Of a DNA stretch of 37,272 nucleotides, positions 1 to 7,793 are shown piece after piece. A program made the position numbers and the translations under genes. The stretch spans positions 1-37,272 of the forward strand of contig CAMFIG010000024.1 of NCBI GenBank assembly GCA_945952445.1, read 5' to 3'. Origin of the DNA: an uncultured Chlamydiae bacterium. GTDB taxonomy: Bacteria > Chlamydiota > Chlamydiia > Chlamydiales > Rhabdochlamydiaceae. The notes beneath the pieces were generated by a model. The model was given only the letters and a program-made list of their open reading frames with translations, was not told where the DNA came from and did not search any database. Every line of letters begins with the position of its first letter. Positions within the stretch are counted from its first letter, which is position 1.

Positions 1-66
1 CCAAACACTTTAAGCAATCCTAAACTGCTTGCCTAAAACTTTTATTTACACCCTCCAGGCAGCTTC

Positions 67-1824
67 ATGTTGACGAAGAAAATTGATGTTCAGAAATTGA
101 ATTCAAATAAGAAACCCGCCTATTTAATTTTGAATTATGAATTTTTTCAACAGCCGAATGCCGAATCGAAGTTGAAAATGTTGCTCATGGATTGTGTTGT
201 AGATTTTGTGATTATCGACGAGATCCACTATTCGAAGCAAAGAGAAGCTGAAAAGGTTTCGGATCGAAAGAGGGTGGTTGCGTCCTTTTTATCTGAAGCG
301 GCTGCGAGGAATCGAGATCTTCATGTTCTTGGAATGTCCGCTACCCCTGTCATTAACAACCTCTTCGAAGGGAAAACTTTGATCGAGCTGGTAACGGGCG
401 TTCATCATGACGATCTTCAAACCAAGCCCACTCTATCCAATTGTGTATCGCATTATCAAAAGTTTGTCTCGCATGGGATTCGATGGCTGCCAAGGTATAG
501 CTACAAGCTGAACCTGATTACGGAAGAGGTCGATTGTTCCTTATTAGTACCAGAGATAAGAGAAAAGGCAGCATTTGGATCGATGGTTGATCTAGAGGCT
601 GTGCTTACAAAAGCGAAGATCCCATTTATTCTTCGAAACATTCGTCCGAAAACTGTGGTGTACACGCATTACCTGAAAGATATCTTGATTCCACTTCAGG
701 AGGCGATTGAACAAGCTGGGTGGAAAGTAGCCGTCTTCACGGGAGAAAATAAGGACGGCTTAGATGCATTTGTTGATGGCGATGCCGACGTCTTGATAGC
801 TTCCAGCTGTGTAGGTACCGGTGTCGATAGATTACAACATGTTAGCAATAGATTGATCGTTAACTCATTGCCATGGACTCATGCTGAGTTCGAGCAGTTA
901 GTAGGGCGTTTTTATCGCCAAGGACAACGGCGAGACTTTGTAGATGTGCTGGTTCCATTAACGTTCGCTATGATCAATGAGGAAAGATGGGCATGGTGTG
1001 AATCTAGATGGAAGCGCATTCAATTCAAAAAGTCGATTTCGGATGCTGCTGTAGATGGAGTAATCCCGGAAGGGCATCTTCGAAGTCCCGGACAGGCTTA
1101 CAAGGATGCGATGCTATGGCTTGAAAGGCTTAATCGAGGGGAGCTCTATGAAATCGAAAGAAGACCCATTTCAATCGCTTTATCTGGCGACATCACCCCA
1201 GTAGCACGTAGAAAGTTTGGTGATTTATCCCAAATGAACTATCGAATTAATCATGAGTGCAGCGCCGAAACTCATCGCCGATTTCAAGTAGATCCAACGG
1301 AATGGGAGCACTACCATGCTATATATCGAGAGGATCGAAAGAATTGGGCTGTTGTGCCTTATGAGGAGGCCTTGAAGTGGTTTAAAGCAAGACCCCATAT
1401 GGTTATTGGTGATTTTGGGTGTGGCGAGGCTTTTTTAGCGGCAGAGCTTGAAAACAAGGTTTATTCATTTGATCACGTGGCAATCAATTCCGATGTCGTT
1501 GCGTGTAACATGGCGCATGTTCCTTTGGACGAGGGTTATTTAGATGCCGCTGTCTTTTCTTTGTCATTGATGGGTTCTGATTTTCTCGAGTATTTGAAAG
1601 AGGCCTATCGGTGTTTAAAATTAGATGGGCATCTATGGATTGCCGAACCTACTTCAAGGATCAAAGACCTAACCCTATTTAAGGACGCTCTTTTTAGATT
1701 GGGCTTTGACGTTAGGCGTATCGACGAAAAATGGAAGTTTACCTTTGTCAAAGCAATTAAATCTGAAAGAGATGTAAACTTTCAGAGTTTGGATTCTTTG
1801 AATCCTGAAGATTTTTTGGATTAA
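67..1824 (+). pseudogene. 5'-truncated SF2/SNF2-type helicase fused to an Rrp8-like methyltransferase
   Basis: Two modules are visible. Residues 1-300 are the rear part of a superfamily 2 helicase: motif II DEIH (51-54), motif III SAT (91-93), a motif V region with VGTGVDRL (249-256) and motif VI QLVGRFYRQGQR (277-288). Residues about 390-565 match the Rrp8 (nucleomethylin) class of SAM-dependent rRNA adenine methyltransferases: the YH...W..VP lead-in (415-431), SAM loop GDFGCGEA (448-455), KVYSFDHVA (464-472), SLSLMG (498-503) and WIAEPTSR (524-531). No Walker A motif is present and all three forward frames are closed within positions 10-36, so the ATP-binding half is missing. The ORF is long and intact after the ATG, so a separately expressed fragment cannot be excluded. 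It is the only plus-strand gene left of the minus-strand island operon. Its substrate (DNA, rRNA or other) is unknown. Domain calls are confident; pseudogene status is inference. Confidence 0.8.
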
Positions 1825-1832
1825 TCGGATAG

Positions 1833-1967
1833 CAGCTGTGCATTTTACTATGCAATGCTCTGCAGGAAAAAATTGCACAGTATCGCATCTACATAGAGTC
1901 GGTTACAAAATGTAACCAACTGAAGGATTGGTTTGCCGGCGCCGGCAAAGTGATCTCTGAACTTCAT
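1833..1967. repeat. Boundary repeat, copy 1 (135 bp, palindrome-rich)
   Basis: This is about 90% identical to 10841-10976 by eye (about a dozen substitutions and one indel). It holds three inverted repeats: CTGTGCA/TGCACAG at 1836-1842 and 1874-1880, GGTTACAAAATGTAACC at 1901-1917, and the perfect 18-bp palindrome TTTGCCGGCGCCGGCAAA at 1932-1949. It starts 8 bp after the helicase-Rrp8 stop codon and ends just before the stop of the small ORF at 1983. One frame is open through this copy but is broken by an indel and stop in copy 2, so I favour a structural role over coding. Confidence 0.75.
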
Positions 1968-1982
1968 GCAAATCATGCTCAA

Positions 1983-2204
1983 TCAATCGAAAAATATCTT
2001 GTACCCTCCTTTGGGTATTTCTTCGCTAAGATCACCTCTTCCGTTATCAGGCAAACACACGACAAAATCGGCATCGACTTCGAGCGTGTCGATTTGATCG
2101 CGAATGTCCCCATCGTATATGACCAAAGCATAAGAGGACCTTTTCTTGCCCGGTTGACAAACCTTTTCCAGCTCTTCTATTCGTTTCCTATTTGCCAGCT
2201 TCAT
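1983..2204 (-). CDS. Small basic ORF paired with the DUF5681 gene, full-length copy
   Basis: About 73 residues, function not recognised. It is clearly paralogous to the ORF at 8657-8848: both begin with MK..NRKRIE.(L/I)EK and share SSYALVIY, IR.QID.LE and PKGGY. Relative to that copy it contains about 17 extra residues between the conserved DAD and PKGGY. I chose the second ATG (2204) because GGAGG lies 6 nt upstream and because the paralogue begins at the equivalent residue; an ATG at 2216 would add 4 residues. Its start overlaps the end of the DUF5681 gene, an arrangement kept in both copies, which implies translational coupling. It has no signal peptide or membrane segment. Confidence 0.6.
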   Translation of the reverse strand: MKLANRKRIEELEKVCQPGKKRSSYALVIYDGDIRDQIDTLEVDADFVVCLPDNGRGDLSEEIPKGGYKIFFD

Positions 2205-2670
2205 ATTTGCCTCCATTTTTTAGAGTTTCTTCCATAATCTTTAGTCTAGATTCAAATTCACAAGTCTCCAGAGCTTTTGCATAACTTTCTACGGTTCTTG
2301 CTAGCAATTCTCCTTCGGAAGGTGTGATCTTTCCTTTTCCCACCGCATTGACGATAAAGCCAATGGTATTGAGTACATCATCAAATGTGCTTATGGGAAG
2401 AAAATCGATTTCGATGGCTCGATCTTTTCTAGGAGGCAAAAATCTTTCCAAAATCATCTTAGCTGCCTGCATATTGCCATTCAAAGCCTCCTCTTCAACC
2501 CTCTTGCAGATTTTTTCTAAAGAGCCTTCTAAGAGAGCTTCTGCGGCCAGAGTTGACTTATTGCGGGCGCCTTTTGGCTTGCCATTTGGATTCCCTGAGC
2601 ATCCCTTCTTGTATTTTCCTTTCACCTGTATTTTCCCTGAATTTTCAGGAGTTTTAGCCTCTGCTTCCAT
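2188..2670 (-). CDS. DUF5681 domain protein of a mobile element
   Basis: A protein of 160 residues (171 from an ATG at 2703). The N-terminal half has the DUF5681 signature, a basic glycine-rich stretch (KGCSGNPNGKPKGARN) followed by a helical region ending in LERFLPPRKDRAI. The C-terminal third is a predicted helix rich in Glu and Lys. The family is common in phage and integrated-element neighbourhoods, and a role near DNA packaging or binding has been suggested, but its function is not established. The start at 2670 is preferred for the strong GGGAGGAG site upstream. It overlaps the small ORF downstream, and upstream it overlaps the extended frame of the winged-helix gene. A 3' fragment of a second copy lies at 8832-8996. 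Confidence 0.7.
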   Translation of the reverse strand: MEAEAKTPENSGKIQVKGKYKKGCSGNPNGKPKGARNKSTLAAEALLEGSLEKICKRVEEEALNGNMQAAKMILERFLPPRKDRAIEIDFLPISTFDDVLNTIGFIVNAVGKGKITPSEGELLARTVESYAKALETCEFESRLKIMEETLKNGGKYEAGK

Positions 2671-2836
2671 GACTCTCCTCCCAATTTTCACGGTGTTGTT
2701 CATAACAGCCGATTACCATTGCTCTGAAATCATCTGGAGGCAATTTGAATGAATAATCTTTGCCAGAGGAAGGATGAGTACAGTAAGACTGGGTGATTTT
2801 GATATCGTTCCAGTTATTTCTCTGTGCAAAATCTTA
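2654..2836 (-). other. Open in-frame extension after the stop codon of the winged-helix gene
   Basis: Directly after the TAA of the gene at 2834-3571, the same frame stays open for 59 more codons and ends at TAA 2654-2656, inside the start of the DUF5681 gene. The composition is protein-like (for example KLPPDDFRAMVIGCYEQH). If the first stop were a recent nonsense change, the original protein would have been about 304 residues and would have overlapped the next gene by 17 bp, like the other couplings in this operon. A 60-codon open run is not by itself significant, so this is only suggestive. Confidence 0.35.
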
Positions 2837-3571
2837 TATGAAAAATCGGTTTTCTTTGATATTGCCTTTTTGCTTGGAGTAGTTCGCTTTCAAGGCTGTT
2901 TCCATCCAAGCCTCCGGTTTTTTAATTCTATCGATGTCTTGGAGCAGCAACAAGAGATGATCCGTTATACGCTCGGATTCATAGAGACGAACCCATCTAC
3001 GCAAAGCACGTTCCGAAATTCGAAGATCTTTTTCTAGGCAATATGCAAGAAGTCCTTGAAGATCGGTTTTCTGCTTTTCAGAAAAAGGCGATCTATCGAC
3101 ACTCGGCGTCATAGCGATAAACGTCTCTTTTTTCTTTCTAAGATCTTTGTTCTTCGTTTCTAGATTGTGCCCAGTTCGCTGACCAATCTGCTGTTCCAAA
3201 TGCAGTTCATTTTCCTGTCCATTAACGTTTTGTCGAAGAGCTTTTACCTCCAGAGCAAAGACTGAATATGTGCTGGAGCTTTTGCTGTCCACTTTCTTCA
3301 AATATCCAAGGCCAGTTAACTGCTTCAGCCTTGTATACACATTTTTAAGAGACATACCAGCAGCTATAGCGCATTTTTCCCTGCCAAACATAAACTCAAA
3401 TGGCTCAAGAAGCAGCTGCTGACCTTTGCCTTTTAAAGGAACTAAAGTGGGATCAGATGAAATCCGTTTAATCATCCAAACAATAAAGCGCATCATGACG
3501 GGATCTCTTAAGAAATCCTCGGTCAAAAACTCATGCGGTATAGCAAGAAAGGAATAGGGAAGTTTTGACAT
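2834..3571 (-). CDS. Winged-helix DNA-binding protein, possible replication initiator-like
   Basis: A protein of 245 residues. Residues about 15-105 look like a winged-helix domain of the plasmid replication-initiator or DnaD-like kind: an N-terminal stretch (SFLAIPHEFLTEDFLRDPVM), then a helix-turn-helix around CAIAAGMSLKNVYTRLKQL and a GYLKK wing. The middle is charged and Gln-rich. The C-terminus (SERALRRWVRLYESE to WMETALKANY) resembles the tail of replication initiation proteins in which a helix precedes a Trp-containing motif. This is fold-level recognition only. It starts 13 bp after the AlpA-like gene, within the same operon. See the separate entry for a possible premature stop. Confidence 0.55.
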   Translation of the reverse strand: MSKLPYSFLAIPHEFLTEDFLRDPVMMRFIVWMIKRISSDPTLVPLKGKGQQLLLEPFEFMFGREKCAIAAGMSLKNVYTRLKQLTGLGYLKKVDSKSSSTYSVFALEVKALRQNVNGQENELHLEQQIGQRTGHNLETKNKDLRKKKETFIAMTPSVDRSPFSEKQKTDLQGLLAYCLEKDLRISERALRRWVRLYESERITDHLLLLLQDIDRIKKPEAWMETALKANYSKQKGNIKENRFFI

Positions 3572-3584
3572 GTCGTGAATCCGG

Positions 3585-3794
3585 TTAAGAGTTTGTATTG
3601 CTGGATGCGATATTTTGAATTTGGAGTTGTTCCCACGCCTCTAAATCTGAACAACGCCAACGGGTAGAGCCCCCGCCCAGCTTAACCGGCTTTGGAAATT
3701 TGCCATTCTTGGTCCACCGCCAAATAGTTGGACGACTTACCCCGTATCGAATGGCAGCTTCAGTGTCTTTTAGGAAAGATGTTGTATTTTTCAT
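3585..3794 (-). CDS. AlpA/excisionase-like MerR-fold DNA-binding protein
   Basis: A 69-residue protein with the AlpA (Phage_AlpA/HTH_17) pattern: FLKDTEAAIRYGVSRPTIWRW, KNGKFPKPVKLGG and RWRCSDLEAW. Members bind DNA near attachment sites and act as excisionases or activators of integrase genes. I chose the ATG at 3794 because it has a GAGG site upstream and the longer frame (to 3935) would run into the preceding gene. It lies 37 bp after the coiled-coil gene in the integrase operon, consistent with a role in excision or regulation of this island. Confidence 0.75.
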   Translation of the reverse strand: MKNTTSFLKDTEAAIRYGVSRPTIWRWTKNGKFPKPVKLGGGSTRWRCSDLEAWEQLQIQNIASSNTNS

Positions 3795-3831
3795 CACATA
3801 ACCTCGTTTGAAGTTGATATGAATCAAATTC

Positions 3832-4578
3832 CTATTTGCCGTTCTTTTTAGCGGCGCTACGTAGAATTTCTCTCCTGGCTGACTGAATGCGCTTGTAGAA
3901 AGCTTTGAGCCCAAATGAAGGACAACTATTTTCACAATCGAAGTGGTTTAACCTGTCACTTGTTCGATAAAAACTCCTCCCATCGTTGTTTTTAGATATT
4001 GATCGCCAAAGGGCAATGATTGAAGTCTTAGGATTGCTTTTCACCAAATCTAAAATCCATTCATTGACTTCAGGACAAGAACGGAGCTTTTTAGCGGAGT
4101 TGGAATTCGTACGACTGATTTTTCGAGCTTTTGCACGCCTTTCTACCAGCTCTTTGTTGACCGCTCTGAACTCTTTCTTTTTTTGCTTTATCTCTTGAGC
4201 CTGAGTCTTCACAACCACCTGCGAATCAACTAACTCTTGATTAACTTCTTCCAAAACAATGCTTTTCTCGAACTCCTTCAACTCTTTAGCTACGGACTCT
4301 ATCAGTTGCTCATTGTTTTCTTTGTGCTCTGAGTAGAGCCATGTGTATTTGAGAAGGATTAAGAGAAAATCCATTTGCGCAGGAATCACATGAATCGAGC
4401 TAGGGGCCCAATTTATGGACCACTGAAAATCAGGCGAAGAAGGAATATTCAATTCGACGTGCTTTAGGATTTCATATACTTTTAACCCTGTTCTTAGAGA
4501 TATTTCGCGTCCAACAAGGCTGTCCTCAATCATTTTCAAAAATTCCGATGAAACAACAGCTTTAAAAGCATCATTCAT
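3832..4578 (-). CDS. Coiled-coil protein of unknown function
   Basis: A protein of 248 residues, not recognised. Residues about 100-160 are Glu/Lys/Gln-rich and probably form a coiled coil (ELKEFEKSIVLEEVNQEL, then IKQKKKEFRAVNKELVER). The C-terminus is strongly basic, with a region around SIIALWRSISK that could be a DNA-binding helix pair. It has no signal peptide. Its ATG overlaps the integrase stop by 8 bp, so it is translationally coupled to the integrase. A DNA-binding partner of the integrase is a guess from context only. Confidence 0.55.
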   Translation of the reverse strand: MNDAFKAVVSSEFLKMIEDSLVGREISLRTGLKVYEILKHVELNIPSSPDFQWSINWAPSSIHVIPAQMDFLLILLKYTWLYSEHKENNEQLIESVAKELKEFEKSIVLEEVNQELVDSQVVVKTQAQEIKQKKKEFRAVNKELVERRAKARKISRTNSNSAKKLRSCPEVNEWILDLVKSNPKTSIIALWRSISKNNDGRSFYRTSDRLNHFDCENSCPSFGLKAFYKRIQSARREILRSAAKKNGK

Positions 4579-5887
4579 TGATCTTTCCTTCGGGAGATCG
4601 GGTTAACTGCTCTAAGTGATTACCTAATCTTTCCCAAGCTAATTTCATTTCGGCTTCATAGGTGTATCGTTGATAGATACGTTTGACTCGATTCTCTTCC
4701 GTGTGGTTAAGACAGCGTTCTGCCACTTCGGGGAGGACTCCGAGAGCAGTCATAAGTGTCGCGCCAGTACGGCGAAGATCGTGAGGCTTCCATATGCCGC
4801 GAGGAAGCGCCAGGCTGTCAATCTGTTTAGTACGATTGCGATAACCGGTAGTAGAGCGCTGACGATCTACGATTTGCTTGGTGATTGTTTTTTGGCATAC
4901 ACAACCATCTTTGCGACTTGCTGGAAAACACCAGATCCCTACTCCTGTAATCGCATAGAGCTTTCTCAGATGAGTTAGAACAAAAGAAGAAAGGGCAATC
5001 ATGTGTTCTCTTCCGTTTTTGCTGTTTTCTGGAGGAATCAACCACGTTCCGGCTTGAAGATCAAAATGACTCCAACGTGCTTTCAAAAGCTCTCCAATAC
5101 GGCAGCAAGTACCGAGCACAATCCAAGTTACCAAGATCGTCGTCTCTTCTAAGCCTGCCTTTGAAAGCTTGAGAGCAAGCTCACGAATCTCTCTTTCATC
5201 AAGAACGCGATCACGCTCAACATTCGCGCCACCAACAGTCTTTTTGCTAATTGCTGCGGTGGGATCGGATTCAAGAAGATCGCGGCTAACGGCAAAGCGG
5301 AACATTTGTCGAGTTAAGCTCAGAACCACTTTTGCCATGCGATTGACTCCGCGCTGAAGTAGGCGATCCGTGATCTCGGTTATATGCCCCTTACGCACGT
5401 CTTGAATCCGGAGCCTACCAATGAAAGGGAGCACATCTTTTTGCATCATGCGCTGCGCTTCTTTACCTTGATCCTTGCGGTTAATCAGGTCGGTTGCCAT
5501 CCAGCGGCCAAAGAGGTCTGTTACCAGCACCTGACTTTCCCTCTCTATGACTTTTTGCATCGCCTTGTTCCGCCTATCCTCAATTGGGTCTGCGCCTTCA
5601 AACCGCACCTCATTCTTCATGCGTTCCGCTTCGCGACGGGCGGCAGAAACACTTAAGCCGCCAGTATCGTTACGTCCATATCGGAAGGGGCCAAGACCTT
5701 TTCGCCGCTCCCGCCACTTCTTCTTTGAGCATGGAGCGGTATAGCAGAAGATCCATGACTTGGAACCTGTCGGCATCACACGCAAAACAAGTCCCTTCAC
5801 TTGAGAATCACGCACATAAATCGGTTTTGCTTGAGGTTTGATCTTTTGGCAGAATTCATCGGCTGTAGAGCGGGGGATTCTCTCCAT
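4571..5887 (-). CDS. int: Tyrosine-type integrase (DUF4102/P4-like)
   Basis: A 438-residue site-specific recombinase. The N-terminal DUF4102 arm-binding domain is seen at about 5-95 (KGLVLRVMPTGSKSWIF), then a core-binding domain, then the catalytic domain. Catalytic residues are in place: Arg263 (CRIGELL), a candidate Lys291 (SKNGREH), His369 and Arg372 (HDLRR), His395 (LNHTEE) and Tyr405 (KRIYQRY). Length is normal for the P4/CP4 type, which usually integrates into the 3' end of tRNA genes; a proline tRNA 3' half lies at 7794-7840. The start at 5887 is chosen because it lies 2 bp after the upstream stop with a GAGG site; a longer frame to 6052 only overlaps the upstream gene. It appears intact and probably active. 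Confidence 0.92.
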   Translation of the reverse strand: MERIPRSTADEFCQKIKPQAKPIYVRDSQVKGLVLRVMPTGSKSWIFCYTAPCSKKKWRERRKGLGPFRYGRNDTGGLSVSAARREAERMKNEVRFEGADPIEDRRNKAMQKVIERESQVLVTDLFGRWMATDLINRKDQGKEAQRMMQKDVLPFIGRLRIQDVRKGHITEITDRLLQRGVNRMAKVVLSLTRQMFRFAVSRDLLESDPTAAISKKTVGGANVERDRVLDEREIRELALKLSKAGLEETTILVTWIVLGTCCRIGELLKARWSHFDLQAGTWLIPPENSKNGREHMIALSSFVLTHLRKLYAITGVGIWCFPASRKDGCVCQKTITKQIVDRQRSTTGYRNRTKQIDSLALPRGIWKPHDLRRTGATLMTALGVLPEVAERCLNHTEENRVKRIYQRYTYEAEMKLAWERLGNHLEQLTRSPEGKINE

Positions 5888-5889
5888 AG

Positions 5890-6705
5890 TTATCCTCGCT
5901 TCTTCTTTTGCTTGGCCCATGCCATCGGCGATCTGGCCTCTGGAGCGATGTGGTACGGCGCAGGAAGTTGTAACGGTTTTTTCTTTTGCGCAGCGAGACG
6001 CAGCATTGCGGAAAGGGGCAGATGAGAATCTACGAATACGTGAGATCGCCATGCCTGATCAATTCCTTTGGGATGGTTGAGCAATATGTTATGATTTGCC
6101 AATGGAAGCAATGATTGCAAAAAGAGAGCTCTAATTTCCCATTCATTGATTGCAAGCACAGTGGTTGTCTCAAGCGTTATAGCTAAATCTCCCAACTCTC
6201 CTGTTTGGAATGTGTTTCGTTTGTCATCAATGAAATTGCCGTAAAAGTGACGAGGATGCATCGTCTTTTTATCGGTAGCAGGCGCCCACAACCATAAGAT
6301 GGAATATCGATTGATTCCATTGGGGGGCGACAAAAACACTGTGCTTGGGTCATAAGCAGCATTCCCTAAAGGCGCAACATCAAAATGAAATGACTCTACC
6401 CCTAAGATTAGAAGCGTCTTATCGGGATCATTCATGGGACTACCGTCACATATCTCTCCTTTGAAGAGCTTTTTCCCGCCCTCTTCTTCTTTCATGTGGC
6501 TATGGCCTGAACTATGAAAAGAACGATGTGCGGTTTCCATGTTCTTGTATGTGCGGCTGCTCAAATCGAAGACTTTCGTCTTGGAATTGCCCAAATCCAT
6601 GTTGTAGTAGACATTCATCGATTGGTCACGCACCTTTACACAAAAATTTCCCAGCTGAACAAATTTTTGAGATGTCCCAAGAGCTAAATGTACCTGTTCC
6701 TTCAT
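5890..6705 (-). CDS. Unknown protein between dinD and the integrase
   Basis: About 271 residues; I do not recognise a family. Visible features are a beta-rich N-terminal half (LGNFCVKVRDQSMNVYYNMD), conserved-looking aromatic stretches (YSILWLWAP; HPRHFYGNFIDDK) and a basic, proline-containing C-terminal tail ending in KQKKKRG. There is no signal peptide or clear membrane helix. A GTG at 6738 would overlap the dinD stop, but the ATG at 6705 is preceded by AAAGGGAG and is preferred. It is followed 2 bp later by the integrase start, so it is co-transcribed with it. Confidence 0.55.
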   Translation of the reverse strand: MKEQVHLALGTSQKFVQLGNFCVKVRDQSMNVYYNMDLGNSKTKVFDLSSRTYKNMETAHRSFHSSGHSHMKEEEGGKKLFKGEICDGSPMNDPDKTLLILGVESFHFDVAPLGNAAYDPSTVFLSPPNGINRYSILWLWAPATDKKTMHPRHFYGNFIDDKRNTFQTGELGDLAITLETTTVLAINEWEIRALFLQSLLPLANHNILLNHPKGIDQAWRSHVFVDSHLPLSAMLRLAAQKKKPLQLPAPYHIAPEARSPMAWAKQKKKRG

Positions 6706-6734
6706 CAATACTCCCTTTGTAGAAATCTCCTTTC

Positions 6735-7598
6735 TCACAACCCGTGTGGTGCATCAACTTTCTCTATAGATTTTTGGTTCATTTCTTTTTCCAGTTGAAC
6801 GACTCCTTTTTCAGCAACAGGTAGGTCCTCTGGCATAGTGCCGCCCAATTCTTTGATCGTTTGACGAACTTTTCTGCCCACTTCAAAGTGGGTTTGATTC
6901 GCTTTGTTTTTACCTTGAATGTTGTCTCGACGTAGCTTTTCTTCCGCTTGGGTAGCTCTAAAGAGATTGGCGGCTAGTTCCGTACTGCCCATGTGATCTA
7001 AAATCTTTTGACTCTTTTTTAGTCCTTTACGCTGATGAATGCCCTTTGCGTCCAACCCACCATAAAGACCCTTGTACCCATGATTTTGAAAGACAGCAAA
7101 ATCAAGAGGAGTTTCAACTCCTGCTTGTTGGGCGGTTTCAACAAGAAGTTTGTTGTGCTCGCAAAGTTCATTTCTTAAGAACAGACGTTTTTCATCTTCT
7201 TTTAGCTGTTGGAAAGCCTTATTATCAGCTAGCTCTTGCCTTCGAGTTTGGATTGCAAAATAGGTTTGACCGTTTGCAATGACAGGCTTCGTTGGATCAC
7301 CATTCTGTACAACCAAATAACAGGCGTAGCGAGACAATCTCACGTCAGCAGCTGGTCGCTGAGCTCCCTTGCCAATTTCGATCATATCGGTGACATCAAC
7401 GAAATGATCTTCGATACCGTGCCCGCTGTTTATACAAGCTTCTTTTGCCTTTTCAATTACGTTAAGAAAATTTCGATAGTCATTATATTCCAGTGCTTTA
7501 GCCAGCTTTCGGGCGCTCCAAAATTCAGAACCCTCTTCTTCCTCTCGAAGGGATTCAAAAGTTTGATGATGAGTAGTTTCAACCAAATCTTTGCTCAT
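6735..7598 (-). CDS. dinD: DinD family DNA-damage-inducible protein
   Basis: A 287-residue protein matching DinD over its length. It has an N-terminal BRO/ANT-like domain (SEFWSARKLAKALEYNDYRNF), the DVRLSRYACYLVVQNGDP segment, QTYFAIQTRRQEL, and the C-terminal HNHGYKGLYGGL-like and KILDHMGSTELAANLFRATQ motifs (here QNHGYKGLYGGL). E. coli DinD (about 274 residues) is SOS-induced and inhibits RecA-driven strand exchange. It is the first gene of the minus-strand island operon and has a plausible site (AGGAGATTAGGAA) before the ATG. Being upstream of the integrase, it would link island expression to DNA damage if the promoter is SOS-controlled, but I see no clear LexA box. Confidence 0.9.
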   Translation of the reverse strand: MSKDLVETTHHQTFESLREEEEGSEFWSARKLAKALEYNDYRNFLNVIEKAKEACINSGHGIEDHFVDVTDMIEIGKGAQRPAADVRLSRYACYLVVQNGDPTKPVIANGQTYFAIQTRRQELADNKAFQQLKEDEKRLFLRNELCEHNKLLVETAQQAGVETPLDFAVFQNHGYKGLYGGLDAKGIHQRKGLKKSQKILDHMGSTELAANLFRATQAEEKLRRDNIQGKNKANQTHFEVGRKVRQTIKELGGTMPEDLPVAEKGVVQLEKEMNQKSIEKVDAPHGL

Positions 7599-7793
7599 TT
7601 CCTAATCTCCTATCATTTTAGAGTTGCTTTTTTCTCATTATCGTGTGGCGGACATGTGGCGGATGAATCCACGTGATAAGCAAAGCTACAGTGTAAGACA
7701 ATATTTTGACTTAAATCAAGACAAAAGAGATACTTGTATCAGATTTTGGAAGACTAAATTAGACGGGTTGAGATAGGATAAAACGTGAATTTT
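7599..7793. promoter_or_regulatory. Promoter region of the island operon with tandem TGTGGCGGA repeats
   Basis: This gap between dinD and the tRNA fragment must hold the promoter of the minus-strand operon. Two direct TGTGGCGGA copies lie at 7644-7652 and 7655-7663, with an 11-bp repeat period; a third is at 7903-7911, beyond the tRNA fragment. Such direct repeats beside an attachment core are what integrase arm-type or excisionase sites look like. A -10-like sequence (CGATAAT on the minus strand) lies just downstream of the tandem pair. Promoter position is inferred. Confidence 0.4.

Noticed and set aside
1900-1920. Integron attC-like site
   Set aside because: The inverted repeat does not carry the GTTRRRY / RYYYAAC core pattern and no integron integrase is present.
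1860-1982. A protein frame through the boundary repeat
   Set aside because: The matching frame in the 10841 copy is broken by an indel and a stop, while the inverted repeats are kept, so a structural element is more likely.
4571-6052. 493-residue version of the integrase
   Set aside because: The first 55 residues overlap the upstream gene and have no family match; ATG 5887 has a GAGG site.
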